Source: Flavobacterium sp. (GTDB lineage Bacteria; Bacteroidota; Bacteroidia; Flavobacteriales; Flavobacteriaceae). Taken from it: a stretch of 32,665 bases of DNA. Numbering within the stretch: position 1 is the first letter of the stretch; each line of letters starts with the position of its first letter. The translations under genes were made by a program, and so were the position numbers. Below, piece after piece: positions 1 to 8,106 of this stretch. The notes under the pieces were generated by a model. The model was given only the letters and a program-made list of their open reading frames with translations. It was not told where the DNA came from and did not search any database. The stretch spans positions 1 through 32,665 of the forward strand of contig JAIFLT010000123.1 in NCBI GenBank assembly GCA_020048955.1, read 5' to 3'.

Positions 1-2679
1 AATGAAATTTTGGCAAACAACACCGATGTTTTAATAAGAGTAAAAGCGTATGAAATTCAAATTAATGCCTATAAAGCTGAAAATCAGTTGAAAAAAGCAT
101 TAGAAACTGGTTTAGAAATTCTTGGCGAATTAGGAGAAAAATTTCCTTCCAAAGCCAGTATGCTCACTGTTTTTCCAGATTTAATTAAAACCGTTTTCCT
201 GCTTCGAAATAAAGACCTCGAAATCATTTTAAATTTACCCGAAGCAAAAGACCCTATAAAAATTGCATCTTTACGAATATTAGCCAATATTGCTCCTTCT
301 TCTTATTGGGGCAATCCTAAAATTTTTCCGCATATTATATTTAGAATGTGCCAAATATCACTCAAACATGGCGTTACAGCTCCAAGTGCTTTTGGCTTTG
401 CCACTTATGGCGTCATAATGATTGGTGTTTTAAATAAAATAAAAACGGGTTATCCTTATGGGAAAATAGGTTTAGAATTAATCAAACGTTTCAATGCAAA
501 AGAATGGGTGGCGCAGGTTTACACTCCTGTTTATGCCTTAATCAATATTTGGAACGAACACATCAAAAACACCTTAAAACCGTTGCTAGACTCCTATCAT
601 GTTGGTCTAGAAACAGGTGCGATTGAATTTGCTTGCATCAATGCTAATATTTATTGTATTCATGCTTATGCTATTGGGAAACCTTTAGATGTTTTAGAAC
701 CCGAAATGGCGGATTATAGCCAAATCATCAAACAATATAAGCAAGAAACTAACTTAATGTATAACGAAGTTTTCAGACAATCGGCTTTAAACTTTATGGG
801 AAAAGCAGCAGATAATCTTAAACTAAACGGAGCTGCTTTTAACGAAGACGAATTAATTGCAAACGGTATAGAACAAACCAACAGAACCATTTCGTTTCAA
901 ATATTTTTGCACCGAAGTATTTTAGGGAATTATTTTGGCAATGCTGATTTTGCTTTTACAAATGCTTTAAAATCTGAAGAATTATTAGATGCGGTATTGG
1001 CAAAAATTGAAGTTGCCATTCATGCTTTTCATTTTGGTTTGGCGGCTGCCAATGTATCGCATAAAAAATATCCAAAATCAGTTGCTATTCTATCAAAATG
1101 TATTGATAAAATGAATCAATGGTCAAAAAATGCTCCCGAAAATTTTGAACACAAATTGTATCTACTCCTTGCCGAACAAGCCAGAGTGCAAAACAAACAC
1201 AACAAAGCCCGAACCTATTATGACAAAAGCATCAACAAAGCCAATGAAAATGGCTATTTACAAGAAGAAGCATTAGCCAACGAACTCGCAGGAAAATATC
1301 ATATAGCCAACAATAATTTACTTTTGGGTAATTTCTATCTTCGAAACGCCTTTCAAGCTTATAGAAGTTGGGGAGCCAATGGCAAATTAGTTCAATTATC
1401 CAATCAATTTCCGGCAGAATTAAAAAGTTTAATGGACGATACTTATGCTACTAAAGAATTAGAAATCAATAACAAACAATTGTCGTTTTCGTCTTTAGAC
1501 TTAAAAAGTATATTTAAAGTTTCCACTACCTTGTCTAGCGAAGTAGTTTTTGAGAAAATGCTCAATCAATTGATGAAAATAGTGTCCGAAAACATTGGCG
1601 GCAATAGAGCTGCATTGATACTTCCAAAAGATAACGAACTCATAATTGCTGCCTATTGGGAAGTGGAACAAAACGAAATTGCCCTGCAAAATATTGCATT
1701 AGATAAAAGTCAAAATCTACCTAAAACATTAATAAGATATATTGAACGCACTCGCACCGAAGTGCTTTTAGATTGTGCTTGGCAAGATCAATTGCATGGC
1801 AAAGATGCCTACATTCAATCGCACAAAGCTAAATCGGTTTTTGGAATGCCATTAATCAATAAAAACGAATTAAAAGGTATTTTATACATAGAAAACAACT
1901 TGCTTGAAAATGCTTTTTATTCAGAAAACATCATGTTTTTAAATTTTCTATCCAGTCAAATTGCAGTTTCTATTGAAAATGCCATGTTGTATAACAATCT
2001 TGAAAAAAATGTAGCCGAAAGAACAGCCGATTTGGAAGACGAAAAAAAGAAGTCGGATAATTTATTACTCAATATTTTACCTGCTGAAATTGCTCTTGAA
2101 CTGAAAAAATTTGGCAAAGCAATACCAAGACGCTACGAGTCGGTTACTGTAATTTTTACCGACTTTGTAAATTTTACAAATAAATCGGAGAAAATGACTA
2201 CCGAAGCCCTTGTTCTTGAAGTAGATAGGTATTTTATAAAATTTGATGAAATCATTCAAAAATATCATATTGAAAAAATAAAAACCATTGGTGATGCCTA
2301 TTTGTGTGTAGCCGGATTGCCATTAATAGATGCCAATCATGCCCAAAATGCCGCCGCTGCTGCCATTGAAATGCGCAACTATGTGCAAGAAATTGCCGCT
2401 CAAAAAGGTTCAAATGATCCATCTGCTTTTGAAATTAGAATTGGCATGCACACGGGTCCTGTGGTTTCTGGAGTGGTGGGTCTCAAAAAGTTTGCTTTTG
2501 ATATTTGGGGCGACACCGTGAACACCGCTTCAAGAATGGAAGTCAATAGTTTGCCATCAAGAATTAATATTTCTAGTTCAACTTATGAATTCATAAAAGA
2601 CAAATATACCTGTGAATATCGTGGCTTAATTCCCGCCAAAAACAAAGGAGAAATTGAAATGTATTTTTTAGAACCCTAA
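1..2679 (+). CDS. GAF domain / class III adenylate cyclase, C-terminal part of a large signalling protein (5' truncated)
   Basis: The reading frame stays open through base 1, so the TTG at 10 is a window artefact and the real start lies upstream. Numbering from that TTG, residues 1-480 form a helical TPR-like region of the kind found C-terminal to the AAA/NTPase part of large multidomain sensors (family knowledge; no NTPase is in view). A GAF domain covers about 500-655. A coiled linker with NILP follows, then a class III cyclase catalytic domain from about 707. Visible catalytic residues are D718 (FTDF) and D762 (IGDAY) for metals, Lys in EKIKTIGDAY plus Asp in FDIWGD (the Lys/Asp pair typical of ATP rather than GTP use), and the transition-state N838 and R842 in VNTASRM. 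The product is therefore probably cAMP. It lies 12 bp upstream of the lipoxygenase gene and is probably cotranscribed. What the GAF domain binds is unknown. Confidence 0.88.
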   Translation, partial: NEILANNTDVLIRVKAYEIQINAYKAENQLKKALETGLEILGELGEKFPSKASMLTVFPDLIKTVFLLRNKDLEIILNLPEAKDPIKIASLRILANIAPSSYWGNPKIFPHIIFRMCQISLKHGVTAPSAFGFATYGVIMIGVLNKIKTGYPYGKIGLELIKRFNAKEWVAQVYTPVYALINIWNEHIKNTLKPLLDSYHVGLETGAIEFACINANIYCIHAYAIGKPLDVLEPEMADYSQIIKQYKQETNLMYNEVFRQSALNFMGKAADNLKLNGAAFNEDELIANGIEQTNRTISFQIFLHRSILGNYFGNADFAFTNALKSEELLDAVLAKIEVAIHAFHFGLAAANVSHKKYPKSVAILSKCIDKMNQWSKNAPENFEHKLYLLLAEQARVQNKHNKARTYYDKSINKANENGYLQEEALANELAGKYHIANNNLLLGNFYLRNAFQAYRSWGANGKLVQLSNQFPAELKSLMDDTYATKELEINNKQLSFSSLDLKSIFKVSTTLSSEVVFEKMLNQLMKIVSENIGGNRAALILPKDNELIIAAYWEVEQNEIALQNIALDKSQNLPKTLIRYIERTRTEVLLDCAWQDQLHGKDAYIQSHKAKSVFGMPLINKNELKGILYIENNLLENAFYSENIMFLNFLSSQIAVSIENAMLYNNLEKNVAERTADLEDEKKKSDNLLLNILPAEIALELKKFGKAIPRRYESVTVIFTDFVNFTNKSEKMTTEALVLEVDRYFIKFDEIIQKYHIEKIKTIGDAYLCVAGLPLIDANHAQNAAAAAIEMRNYVQEIAAQKGSNDPSAFEIRIGMHTGPVVSGVVGLKKFAFDIWGDTVNTASRMEVNSLPSRINISSSTYEFIKDKYTCEYRGLIPAKNKGEIEMYFLEP

Positions 2680-2691
2680 AATTATCAAATT

Positions 2692-4902
2692 ATGAGCAAT
2701 AAAACTTTCGATTTTGAAGAAATGTTTCGCATACAAGAAGCTTGCCAACAAAAGTTGTCGGGTACTACTACCAAAACAACAAGGCACAAACTTAAAAGTG
2801 TGCATCATTTGAACGACAATGGTAGTAAACTTATTTCCAATCCTATTGCTTTGATAGGCGAATATCTGTACAGTTTGTATGATAAATTTTTACTTTTTTA
2901 TCAAACCAAAATGGCACAACTTTTTCCAAGAAATGAAATTATTTTTTTAAACCAAATCAATAGTAGCGTCATAGGGCGACTTACTTTTTCTGATAAAAAA
3001 GATTATCACACGCCCATTCATCATATCCATTTAGAATTGTGGGCAAAAACGCGATTGGGACATTGGGTAAAACTCAGCGAAACGGATACCGACACCGAAG
3101 GTCGTTTTGAATTGGCTTTTGATATGTCTGTCATTCATCGAAACAGAATTGCCAAAAACATTCGTTTAGAAATTTATCATACCAATACACATAAGTTTAA
3201 TGAACATACTATTGAAAATACAGCAGCTTTTAGAGCAGAACGCATCAATACTTTGTTTAAAACCATTAAAATTAAAAAAGCTGATTTGGTAGGTTTGAGT
3301 TACAATATGGGAACCATACCTTTGTTTTATTGGGAATATAGACAAGATACCCCATTGCCACGAGTGGTGATTAAAGACCACGACAAAGACGCACCACAAA
3401 AATATCCACAAGCAAGAATAGATGCCATTGTAAAACAATTTATCCCTGTAGAACTTACCACTCAAAAACATCTTTTAAAAATAAAAGAAGGTAAATCCTT
3501 AACCATTGAAGAAATTCAAGCTGATTATCCCGAAAACTTAACCGTTGCTATGGAAAAAATGAAACCTGGCATCACACGCAGTGATGAATGGTTTGCAGAA
3601 AGAATGGTGAATGGAATGTATGCCAGCACTTTAGACAAAGATCCAGAAAATCCAAATGGCTATTGGTTGTACTATCATTGGAGTTCGTATGACCATACTT
3701 CTCAATATGCTTTTAATGATATTTCAATGAAGTTTAGCATCAACAATGAGGGTTATTTTATGCCCGAAAGCATCACGTTAAAAGGTCCTACAAAACCAAA
3801 CGATACTGCCCAATCCAAAATAACGCTTACGCCCAATGACGGACAGCAATGGGAGGCTGCCAAAAGAGTAGCCCGAGTGAGTGGTGGTATTTTGACCGAA
3901 GTTGACAAACATTTTACAGAAACACATCTCAATACAGAGCAATATGCCATTGCAGCTTATAGAAACATCAGACGCAATCCGGTGGGTTCTGTTTTATTTC
4001 CACATTTAAGAAGTGTGGTGCTCATTAATCATACTGCAGATCAAATATTAATTAAAGAAGATGGTTACATCAATAGAGCCACGGCACTAACCGCTAAAGG
4101 CATCAACAAAAGGGTTTATGATGTTTTAGGTACTTTAGATTGGAAAAATTGGCAACCTATGAAACCCCTTTCTTCAAAACATCGGTATGCCCATACAGCC
4201 AACTTGTTTTATACCGTTTTAACAGAATATATAGACGAATTTTTTGTCCTTCACGAAGATGAAATTACAGCTGAATGGCATGAAATTTTTGCGTTTTCTA
4301 GAGATTTAGTGGAACATTCGGTAGAACCATTTTTGTGCAAACACCTGCAAAAAGAAACAAATGCCAATCCTAAAACAGGAAAAACCACCAATCCTCCAAA
4401 TTGGTACACCACCGAAAACAGAATGGATTTGAACCTACAAAGACCCATTGTTTCTGATACCTACAAGGCGGTTTCACACATTACCACTTTAGCTACTTTA
4501 GACAAAAACAATCTGGAAGAATATTCGCAACAACTAAACAATTTAAAAAAAGCATGTGCTTATATCATTTTTAATGCCTCTTTTGGACATTATTGGGCAA
4601 ATTCTAAACAATATGACGACATTGGAGAAATTCGTTATTCCTCTTTAGGGATAAGACTTGGCTGTGAACCAAACGGCGTTTTGGGCGATGAAAAAGACGA
4701 TAGCATTGCACCAGATTTAACCATTGCAACCCAAATGATGTGGTGGAGTAATATGCTTTCCAAAACAGGTTATGGCTATATTATGAAAAACGAACAAGGC
4801 GACATCAACCCGCTGTTAATCCAAAAATTAAAAGCAAAAGAAGCGGAGTTTAACGCTTTGGGAGTTGATATCTATAACATTCAATCTGAAACTAATATCT
4901 GA
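2692..4902 (+). CDS. Lipoxygenase (non-heme iron fatty-acid dioxygenase)
   Basis: Lipoxygenases insert O2 into polyunsaturated fatty acids to give hydroperoxides. The full iron ligand set is readable: H407 and H412 in DKHFTETH (H-x4-H), H633 and N637 in GHYWAN (H-x3-N), and the C-terminal Ile736 whose carboxylate would bind iron. Flanking LOX signatures are present: WEAAKRVA before the first helix, LFPHLRSVVLIN after it, and NSKQYDDIG after the third His. Residues 85-165 look like a small beta-sandwich with a transthyretin-like pattern (LELWAK...TDTEGRFEL) and not an obvious PLAT domain. The 736-aa length suits a full-size LOX plus an N-terminal domain. No signal peptide is seen, so it is probably cytoplasmic. 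The stop overlaps the start of the catalase-related gene by one base (TGATG), implying translational coupling. Substrate and regio/stereospecificity cannot be read from sequence. Confidence 0.87.
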   Translation: MSNKTFDFEEMFRIQEACQQKLSGTTTKTTRHKLKSVHHLNDNGSKLISNPIALIGEYLYSLYDKFLLFYQTKMAQLFPRNEIIFLNQINSSVIGRLTFSDKKDYHTPIHHIHLELWAKTRLGHWVKLSETDTDTEGRFELAFDMSVIHRNRIAKNIRLEIYHTNTHKFNEHTIENTAAFRAERINTLFKTIKIKKADLVGLSYNMGTIPLFYWEYRQDTPLPRVVIKDHDKDAPQKYPQARIDAIVKQFIPVELTTQKHLLKIKEGKSLTIEEIQADYPENLTVAMEKMKPGITRSDEWFAERMVNGMYASTLDKDPENPNGYWLYYHWSSYDHTSQYAFNDISMKFSINNEGYFMPESITLKGPTKPNDTAQSKITLTPNDGQQWEAAKRVARVSGGILTEVDKHFTETHLNTEQYAIAAYRNIRRNPVGSVLFPHLRSVVLINHTADQILIKEDGYINRATALTAKGINKRVYDVLGTLDWKNWQPMKPLSSKHRYAHTANLFYTVLTEYIDEFFVLHEDEITAEWHEIFAFSRDLVEHSVEPFLCKHLQKETNANPKTGKTTNPPNWYTTENRMDLNLQRPIVSDTYKAVSHITTLATLDKNNLEEYSQQLNNLKKACAYIIFNASFGHYWANSKQYDDIGEIRYSSLGIRLGCEPNGVLGDEKDDSIAPDLTIATQMMWWSNMLSKTGYGYIMKNEQGDINPLLIQKLKAKEAEFNALGVDIYNIQSETNI

Positions 4903-5996
4903 TGAAAACAATTATTCAAAAACCAAAAAGATCTAGTGTGGGTCGGTTCATTGATCAACTAGAATTGAAAGTAGTGTCGCACCTATTTGGCTTTGCCATT
5001 GCCATAGGCATGGGTATAAAAGCCAGACAACGCATGTCGCACAACAATGGTATTGCTGCCAAAGGAACTTTTACCTTTGATTTAGATCCTGCTATTCCTC
5101 AACATCCCTTTTTAGTACAAGGAAAAGTTATGCCTTGCCAAGTTCGGCATGCTATGGCTACTTTTTATGATGATGCTATGGCAACCATCAAATCATTGAG
5201 TATCAAATTATCTGACCAACCTTTCAAAAGTCCGTTTGATATGAACCTCAACACCGGAAGTATTTCTCTTTTTTGGAATGTGGCAAGTTTTTTAAAATTG
5301 GCCAAATTGAGAAATCAAAAGTTTGGAATAGAATATATCGATTATTACAAACAATACCCTGTGGGCAAAGAAGCCGCTATTGATAACTTGAGAAGAAACC
5401 CTACTTCATTTTCTAATCTTACCTACCACGCTCAAACGCCTTTTAACTTTGTAGGAACTGATGGCGTGCAGCGTTATGCCAAATACAAAGCCATTCCTTT
5501 TGATTTAGAAACCGTAGAAACAGGCATTATATCTGAACAAAACCGATTGGAACCTGAAAATCAACGCATATTACCTGGCGAAACCAGAAACAGAAACTAC
5601 CTTAAAAACGAATTAAGAGAACGATTAAAAAAGCAAACCGTAAAATATTGGTTTCAAATACAAATAAGAGATGCACAACCTAATGAAAATGAAAGTATTT
5701 TCAATTCCAGTTTAGATTGGGACGCTACCGAATTTCCATGGCGAAATATAGGTGTTATTGAACTGAAAGAAATTATGGACTGGGACAGTTCCAATAGTAT
5801 AGGGTTTGGTGTAGGCAATATGCCCAAAGGTTTAAACTACATAAAAGCAACATCTATCTACGATTATAATTCCCTAAATTATATGCGAGATAAAACCGAA
5901 ATTGCCCGAAAAGCGAGATTATTTGCCTATAAAATTTTTGGAAAACCCATAGAAATCCCCGAAAATGATAATAGAAATTCTTCAACGATAGTGTAG
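4902..5996 (+). CDS. Catalase-related heme protein, allene-oxide-synthase-like (fatty-acid hydroperoxide converting)
   Basis: This 364-aa protein has the compact catalase core without the extra length of true catalases. The distal His is H47 in MSHNNGIAAKGTF, aligning with catalase VVHAxGxGAxGxF. The proximal heme ligand is Y343 in ARLFAY, with R339 giving the catalase R-x3-Y pattern. VRHA...IKSLSIKL and YYKQYPVGKEAA, HAQTPFNF, YAKYKAIPFD continue the catalase-related pattern. The residue before the distal His is Ser46; true catalases have Val there and coral allene oxide synthase has Thr. By my eye alignment the distal-pocket Asn of catalase (NNTPVFF) corresponds to GSISLFW, so it may be absent. 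Placement directly after a lipoxygenase suggests it rearranges the LOX hydroperoxide to an allene oxide or another epoxide or carbonyl product (inference). True catalase activity is unlikely. A hydrophobic stretch at 28-38 may associate with membrane. Confidence 0.85.
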   Translation: MKTIIQKPKRSSVGRFIDQLELKVVSHLFGFAIAIGMGIKARQRMSHNNGIAAKGTFTFDLDPAIPQHPFLVQGKVMPCQVRHAMATFYDDAMATIKSLSIKLSDQPFKSPFDMNLNTGSISLFWNVASFLKLAKLRNQKFGIEYIDYYKQYPVGKEAAIDNLRRNPTSFSNLTYHAQTPFNFVGTDGVQRYAKYKAIPFDLETVETGIISEQNRLEPENQRILPGETRNRNYLKNELRERLKKQTVKYWFQIQIRDAQPNENESIFNSSLDWDATEFPWRNIGVIELKEIMDWDSSNSIGFGVGNMPKGLNYIKATSIYDYNSLNYMRDKTEIARKARLFAYKIFGKPIEIPENDNRNSSTIV

Positions 5997-6192
5997 AATG
6001 AGGTAAATGAGTAAATTTTTAAGATTGATAGAGTATAGGGAGAGTAGATCAGTTTTTTAGTTTTAAGTTTAACAATAGTAATTTATTGAAAAAAAATAGC
6101 GTAGCAATTTCGATTGATATTTTCGTGCATGGTGTTTGTACTGTTTAAAAGGGCGTTTATTTTAGTATGTTTCATTTTAAAAATATTTATTG

Positions 6193-6225
6193 CAAATATA
6201 AGTAACTTTTTAAAAACTACTCAAA
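6193..6225 (-). promoter_or_regulatory. Possible minus-strand promoter (TATATTTG)
   Basis: Read on the minus strand, TATATTTG matches the Bacteroidetes -7 box TAnnTTTG. A TTTG lies 21 bp upstream (ideal is about 19). It would fire toward the 3' end of the catalase-related gene, through a 30-codon ORF. No known product. Confidence 0.35.
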
Positions 6226-6416
6226 AGCTATTTGTTATTGTGGTAAAATTATGAAAAAATGGGGGTATTAAAAAAAGCAACTCAATAATAAATATGAACT
6301 ATATGTTGTTTTTGCTTGCAATACTATATATGTTAAGTGTTGTGTGCAGCGCATTTTATGGAACTATTGTATTTTATTTATAATAATATTTAGTGTGGCT
6401 TAATCAAAACTAGACC

Positions 6417-6447
6417 TTTGTTTTAAACCAAATTAATCTTACATTTG
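6417..6447 (+). promoter_or_regulatory. Bacteroidetes-type sigma promoter for the MocR gene
   Basis: TTTG at 6417-6420 and TACATTTG at 6440-6447 are separated by exactly 19 bp, matching the TTTG-N19-TAnnTTTG consensus. Transcription would start near 6451, leaving a leader of about 60 nt before the ATG at 6514. Confidence 0.75.
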
Positions 6448-6513
6448 ACAATTAAGAACTGATTCTTGTAACTTAATCTACACCGAGCTTGTGCTTTTAT
6501 TAAAACTTAATTT

Positions 6514-8013
6514 ATGGAAACAAAAGCATCTTTTATATTGGACAAAATAGTTGAAAAATATAGTGTTGCATCTAAAAAGTCAAGAAAAAGCAAGTATTTA
6601 ATTCTTTATCAATCTATAAAAAATTGTATTCAAACAAAAATTCTTATTCATCAAACTAATTTGCCTTCTACTAGAAAGCTAGCAATTTCGCTACATTTGT
6701 CTAGAACAACGATTTTAAAAGCTTTTGAACTATTAGTATTAGAAAAATTAATAATTCCAAAAAAGGGTTCGGGTTATTTAGTTAATTTTTACAAAGAAAA
6801 GAATCAAGGAGTTATTGCTTTTAAAGATGCTATTTATCCAGAAATATCTGAAAAAGGGATGTCTTTTTTAAAAAATGAAATTGTACAAAGTGCTAATTTG
6901 AATAAGAGTTTTACGTTTAGACCTGGTTTGCCTCCTTTAGATATTTTTCCTGTAAATCAATGGAAAAGCTTGTTAAATGTGTATTGGAAAAACATAAAAT
7001 CTTCTAGTTTGTCTAATGCTCCATCATCAGATTTGAATCCGTTAAAAATAAATATCTGCAATTATTTGAATGTGTGCAGAAACATAATTTGTGAACCCGA
7101 ACAGTTATTGATAGTTTCGGGCTCTCTACAATCTTTGTATTTAATTTCTAATGCTATCCTAAACAAAGGCGATGCTGTAGTTATAGAAAATCCAACTTTT
7201 CCTAATGTTATATCTATTTTTAATAGTATTGAGGCACATATAATTCCGCTACCCATTGATAATAACGGAATTGTACTAAAAAATTCTACCATAAATCAAG
7301 CTCAAAAACCAAAATTAATTCATGTAACTCCTTCTAATCATTATCCACACGGGGTTAAAATGAGCTTAAAAAGAAGAAAAGAGATAATAGAATGGGCTAC
7401 TAAAAATAGAGCTTTTATAATTGAAAATGATTATGAGAACGAAATGAGTTCGACAAAGCAATCATTGCCCAGTATTTATAGCTTAGACCAAGAAGACAGA
7501 ACTATTTATTTAGGTACTTTTAATAGAATTTTGCATCCCAATATTCGATTAGGGTATATTATTGTGCCAAAATATTTAATAAAAACCATTAAAGCAATTC
7601 AAGAACACTCGCACAAATTTGTCAATCCTTCAATACAACTTGTTATGAGTCAGTTTATTGAAAAAAATTATTTGTATTTACATCTTAAAAATATTCTAAA
7701 AGTGGCTCAAGAGAGAGAAATTTTATTTAGAAAATTATTTAATGAAAATACCACACATCTAAAAATTGAAGATAAACCTTTTTGTAGTTTGCATTTAGTT
7801 GCAAAATTTACCAGTCCAGTTTTTGTTGAACAAGAGTATAAACTACTAGAATTGTTTAAAGAATCTAACATTGTTGCTGATTCATTGAGTAATTGTTATA
7901 TAAATAAAGAAAAACAATTTGGTTTTATTTTTGGATATTCTTGTGTAAGAACTTCTTTAATGCAACAAAAAGTAATTCAAATGACAAAAATTATAAATTT
8001 ATACATGAAATAA
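6514..8013 (+). CDS. MocR/PdxR-like transcriptional regulator (GntR HTH + aminotransferase fold)
   Basis: A GntR-type winged helix (about residues 22-92; LPSTRKLAISLHLSRTTILKAFELL then KKGSGYLV) is fused to a fold-type-I aminotransferase-like domain (about 130-499). MocR hallmarks are visible: VTPSNHYPHGVKMSLKRR and IIENDYENEM, the latter carrying the Asp expected to contact the PLP ring. The segment that normally reads GTFSK, whose Lys forms the PLP Schiff base, reads GTFNRILHPNIRLGY here, so the Lys is replaced by Arg. Effector binding may therefore be non-covalent or may not involve PLP. It is transcribed from its own promoter and lies 93 bp upstream of the co-oriented secreted protein/DcuC/iadA/porin/M14 run, which is its most likely target (inference). 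Confidence 0.88.
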   Translation: METKASFILDKIVEKYSVASKKSRKSKYLILYQSIKNCIQTKILIHQTNLPSTRKLAISLHLSRTTILKAFELLVLEKLIIPKKGSGYLVNFYKEKNQGVIAFKDAIYPEISEKGMSFLKNEIVQSANLNKSFTFRPGLPPLDIFPVNQWKSLLNVYWKNIKSSSLSNAPSSDLNPLKINICNYLNVCRNIICEPEQLLIVSGSLQSLYLISNAILNKGDAVVIENPTFPNVISIFNSIEAHIIPLPIDNNGIVLKNSTINQAQKPKLIHVTPSNHYPHGVKMSLKRRKEIIEWATKNRAFIIENDYENEMSSTKQSLPSIYSLDQEDRTIYLGTFNRILHPNIRLGYIIVPKYLIKTIKAIQEHSHKFVNPSIQLVMSQFIEKNYLYLHLKNILKVAQEREILFRKLFNENTTHLKIEDKPFCSLHLVAKFTSPVFVEQEYKLLELFKESNIVADSLSNCYINKEKQFGFIFGYSCVRTSLMQQKVIQMTKIINLYMK

Positions 8014-8069
8014 AAAATTGGTATGTTATTTTTTTATAAATTGGTATTATTTTGAATTGATTTATTTTA

Positions 8070-8077
8070 TAATTTTG
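8070..8077 (+). promoter_or_regulatory. -7 box TAATTTTG before the seven-gene run
   Basis: TAATTTTG fits TAnnTTTG and lies 29 bp upstream of the ATG at 8107. The nearest TTTG (8051-8054) is only 15 bp upstream, so the -33 element is weak, as might be expected of a promoter that needs an activator such as the upstream MocR protein. Confidence 0.45.
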
Positions 8078-8106
8078 AAAATTATAATTACTTAATTTTA
8101 CACTTT

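Larger units (their letters stand above)
6001..6513. other. 513-bp intergenic region, AT-rich
   Basis: No convincing long gene lies here. It holds a good promoter for the downstream MocR gene at 6417-6447. On the minus strand a TATATTTG box (6193-6200) stands 18 bp upstream of a 30-codon ORF (6083-6175) that starts MKHTKINALLNSTNTM. I do not recognise that ORF and it may be a remnant or a non-coding transcript. No hairpin terminator was found behind the catalase-related gene. Confidence 0.6.

Noticed and set aside
2330-2521. 63-aa plus-strand ORF within the cyclase domain
   Set aside because: An alternative-frame shadow of the conserved adenylate cyclase coding sequence.
4902-5996. Ordinary hydrogen-peroxide catalase (katA/katE type)
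   Set aside because: The protein is far shorter than a catalase, has Ser in place of Val beside the distal His, lacks the usual NNTPVFF block, and is coupled to a lipoxygenase.
6331-6352. TGTTAAGTGTTGTGTGCAGCGC, which vaguely recalls recombination-site (attC-like) sequence of Bacteroidetes cassettes
   Set aside because: No partner arm, integrase or second copy is visible, so the resemblance is too weak to call.
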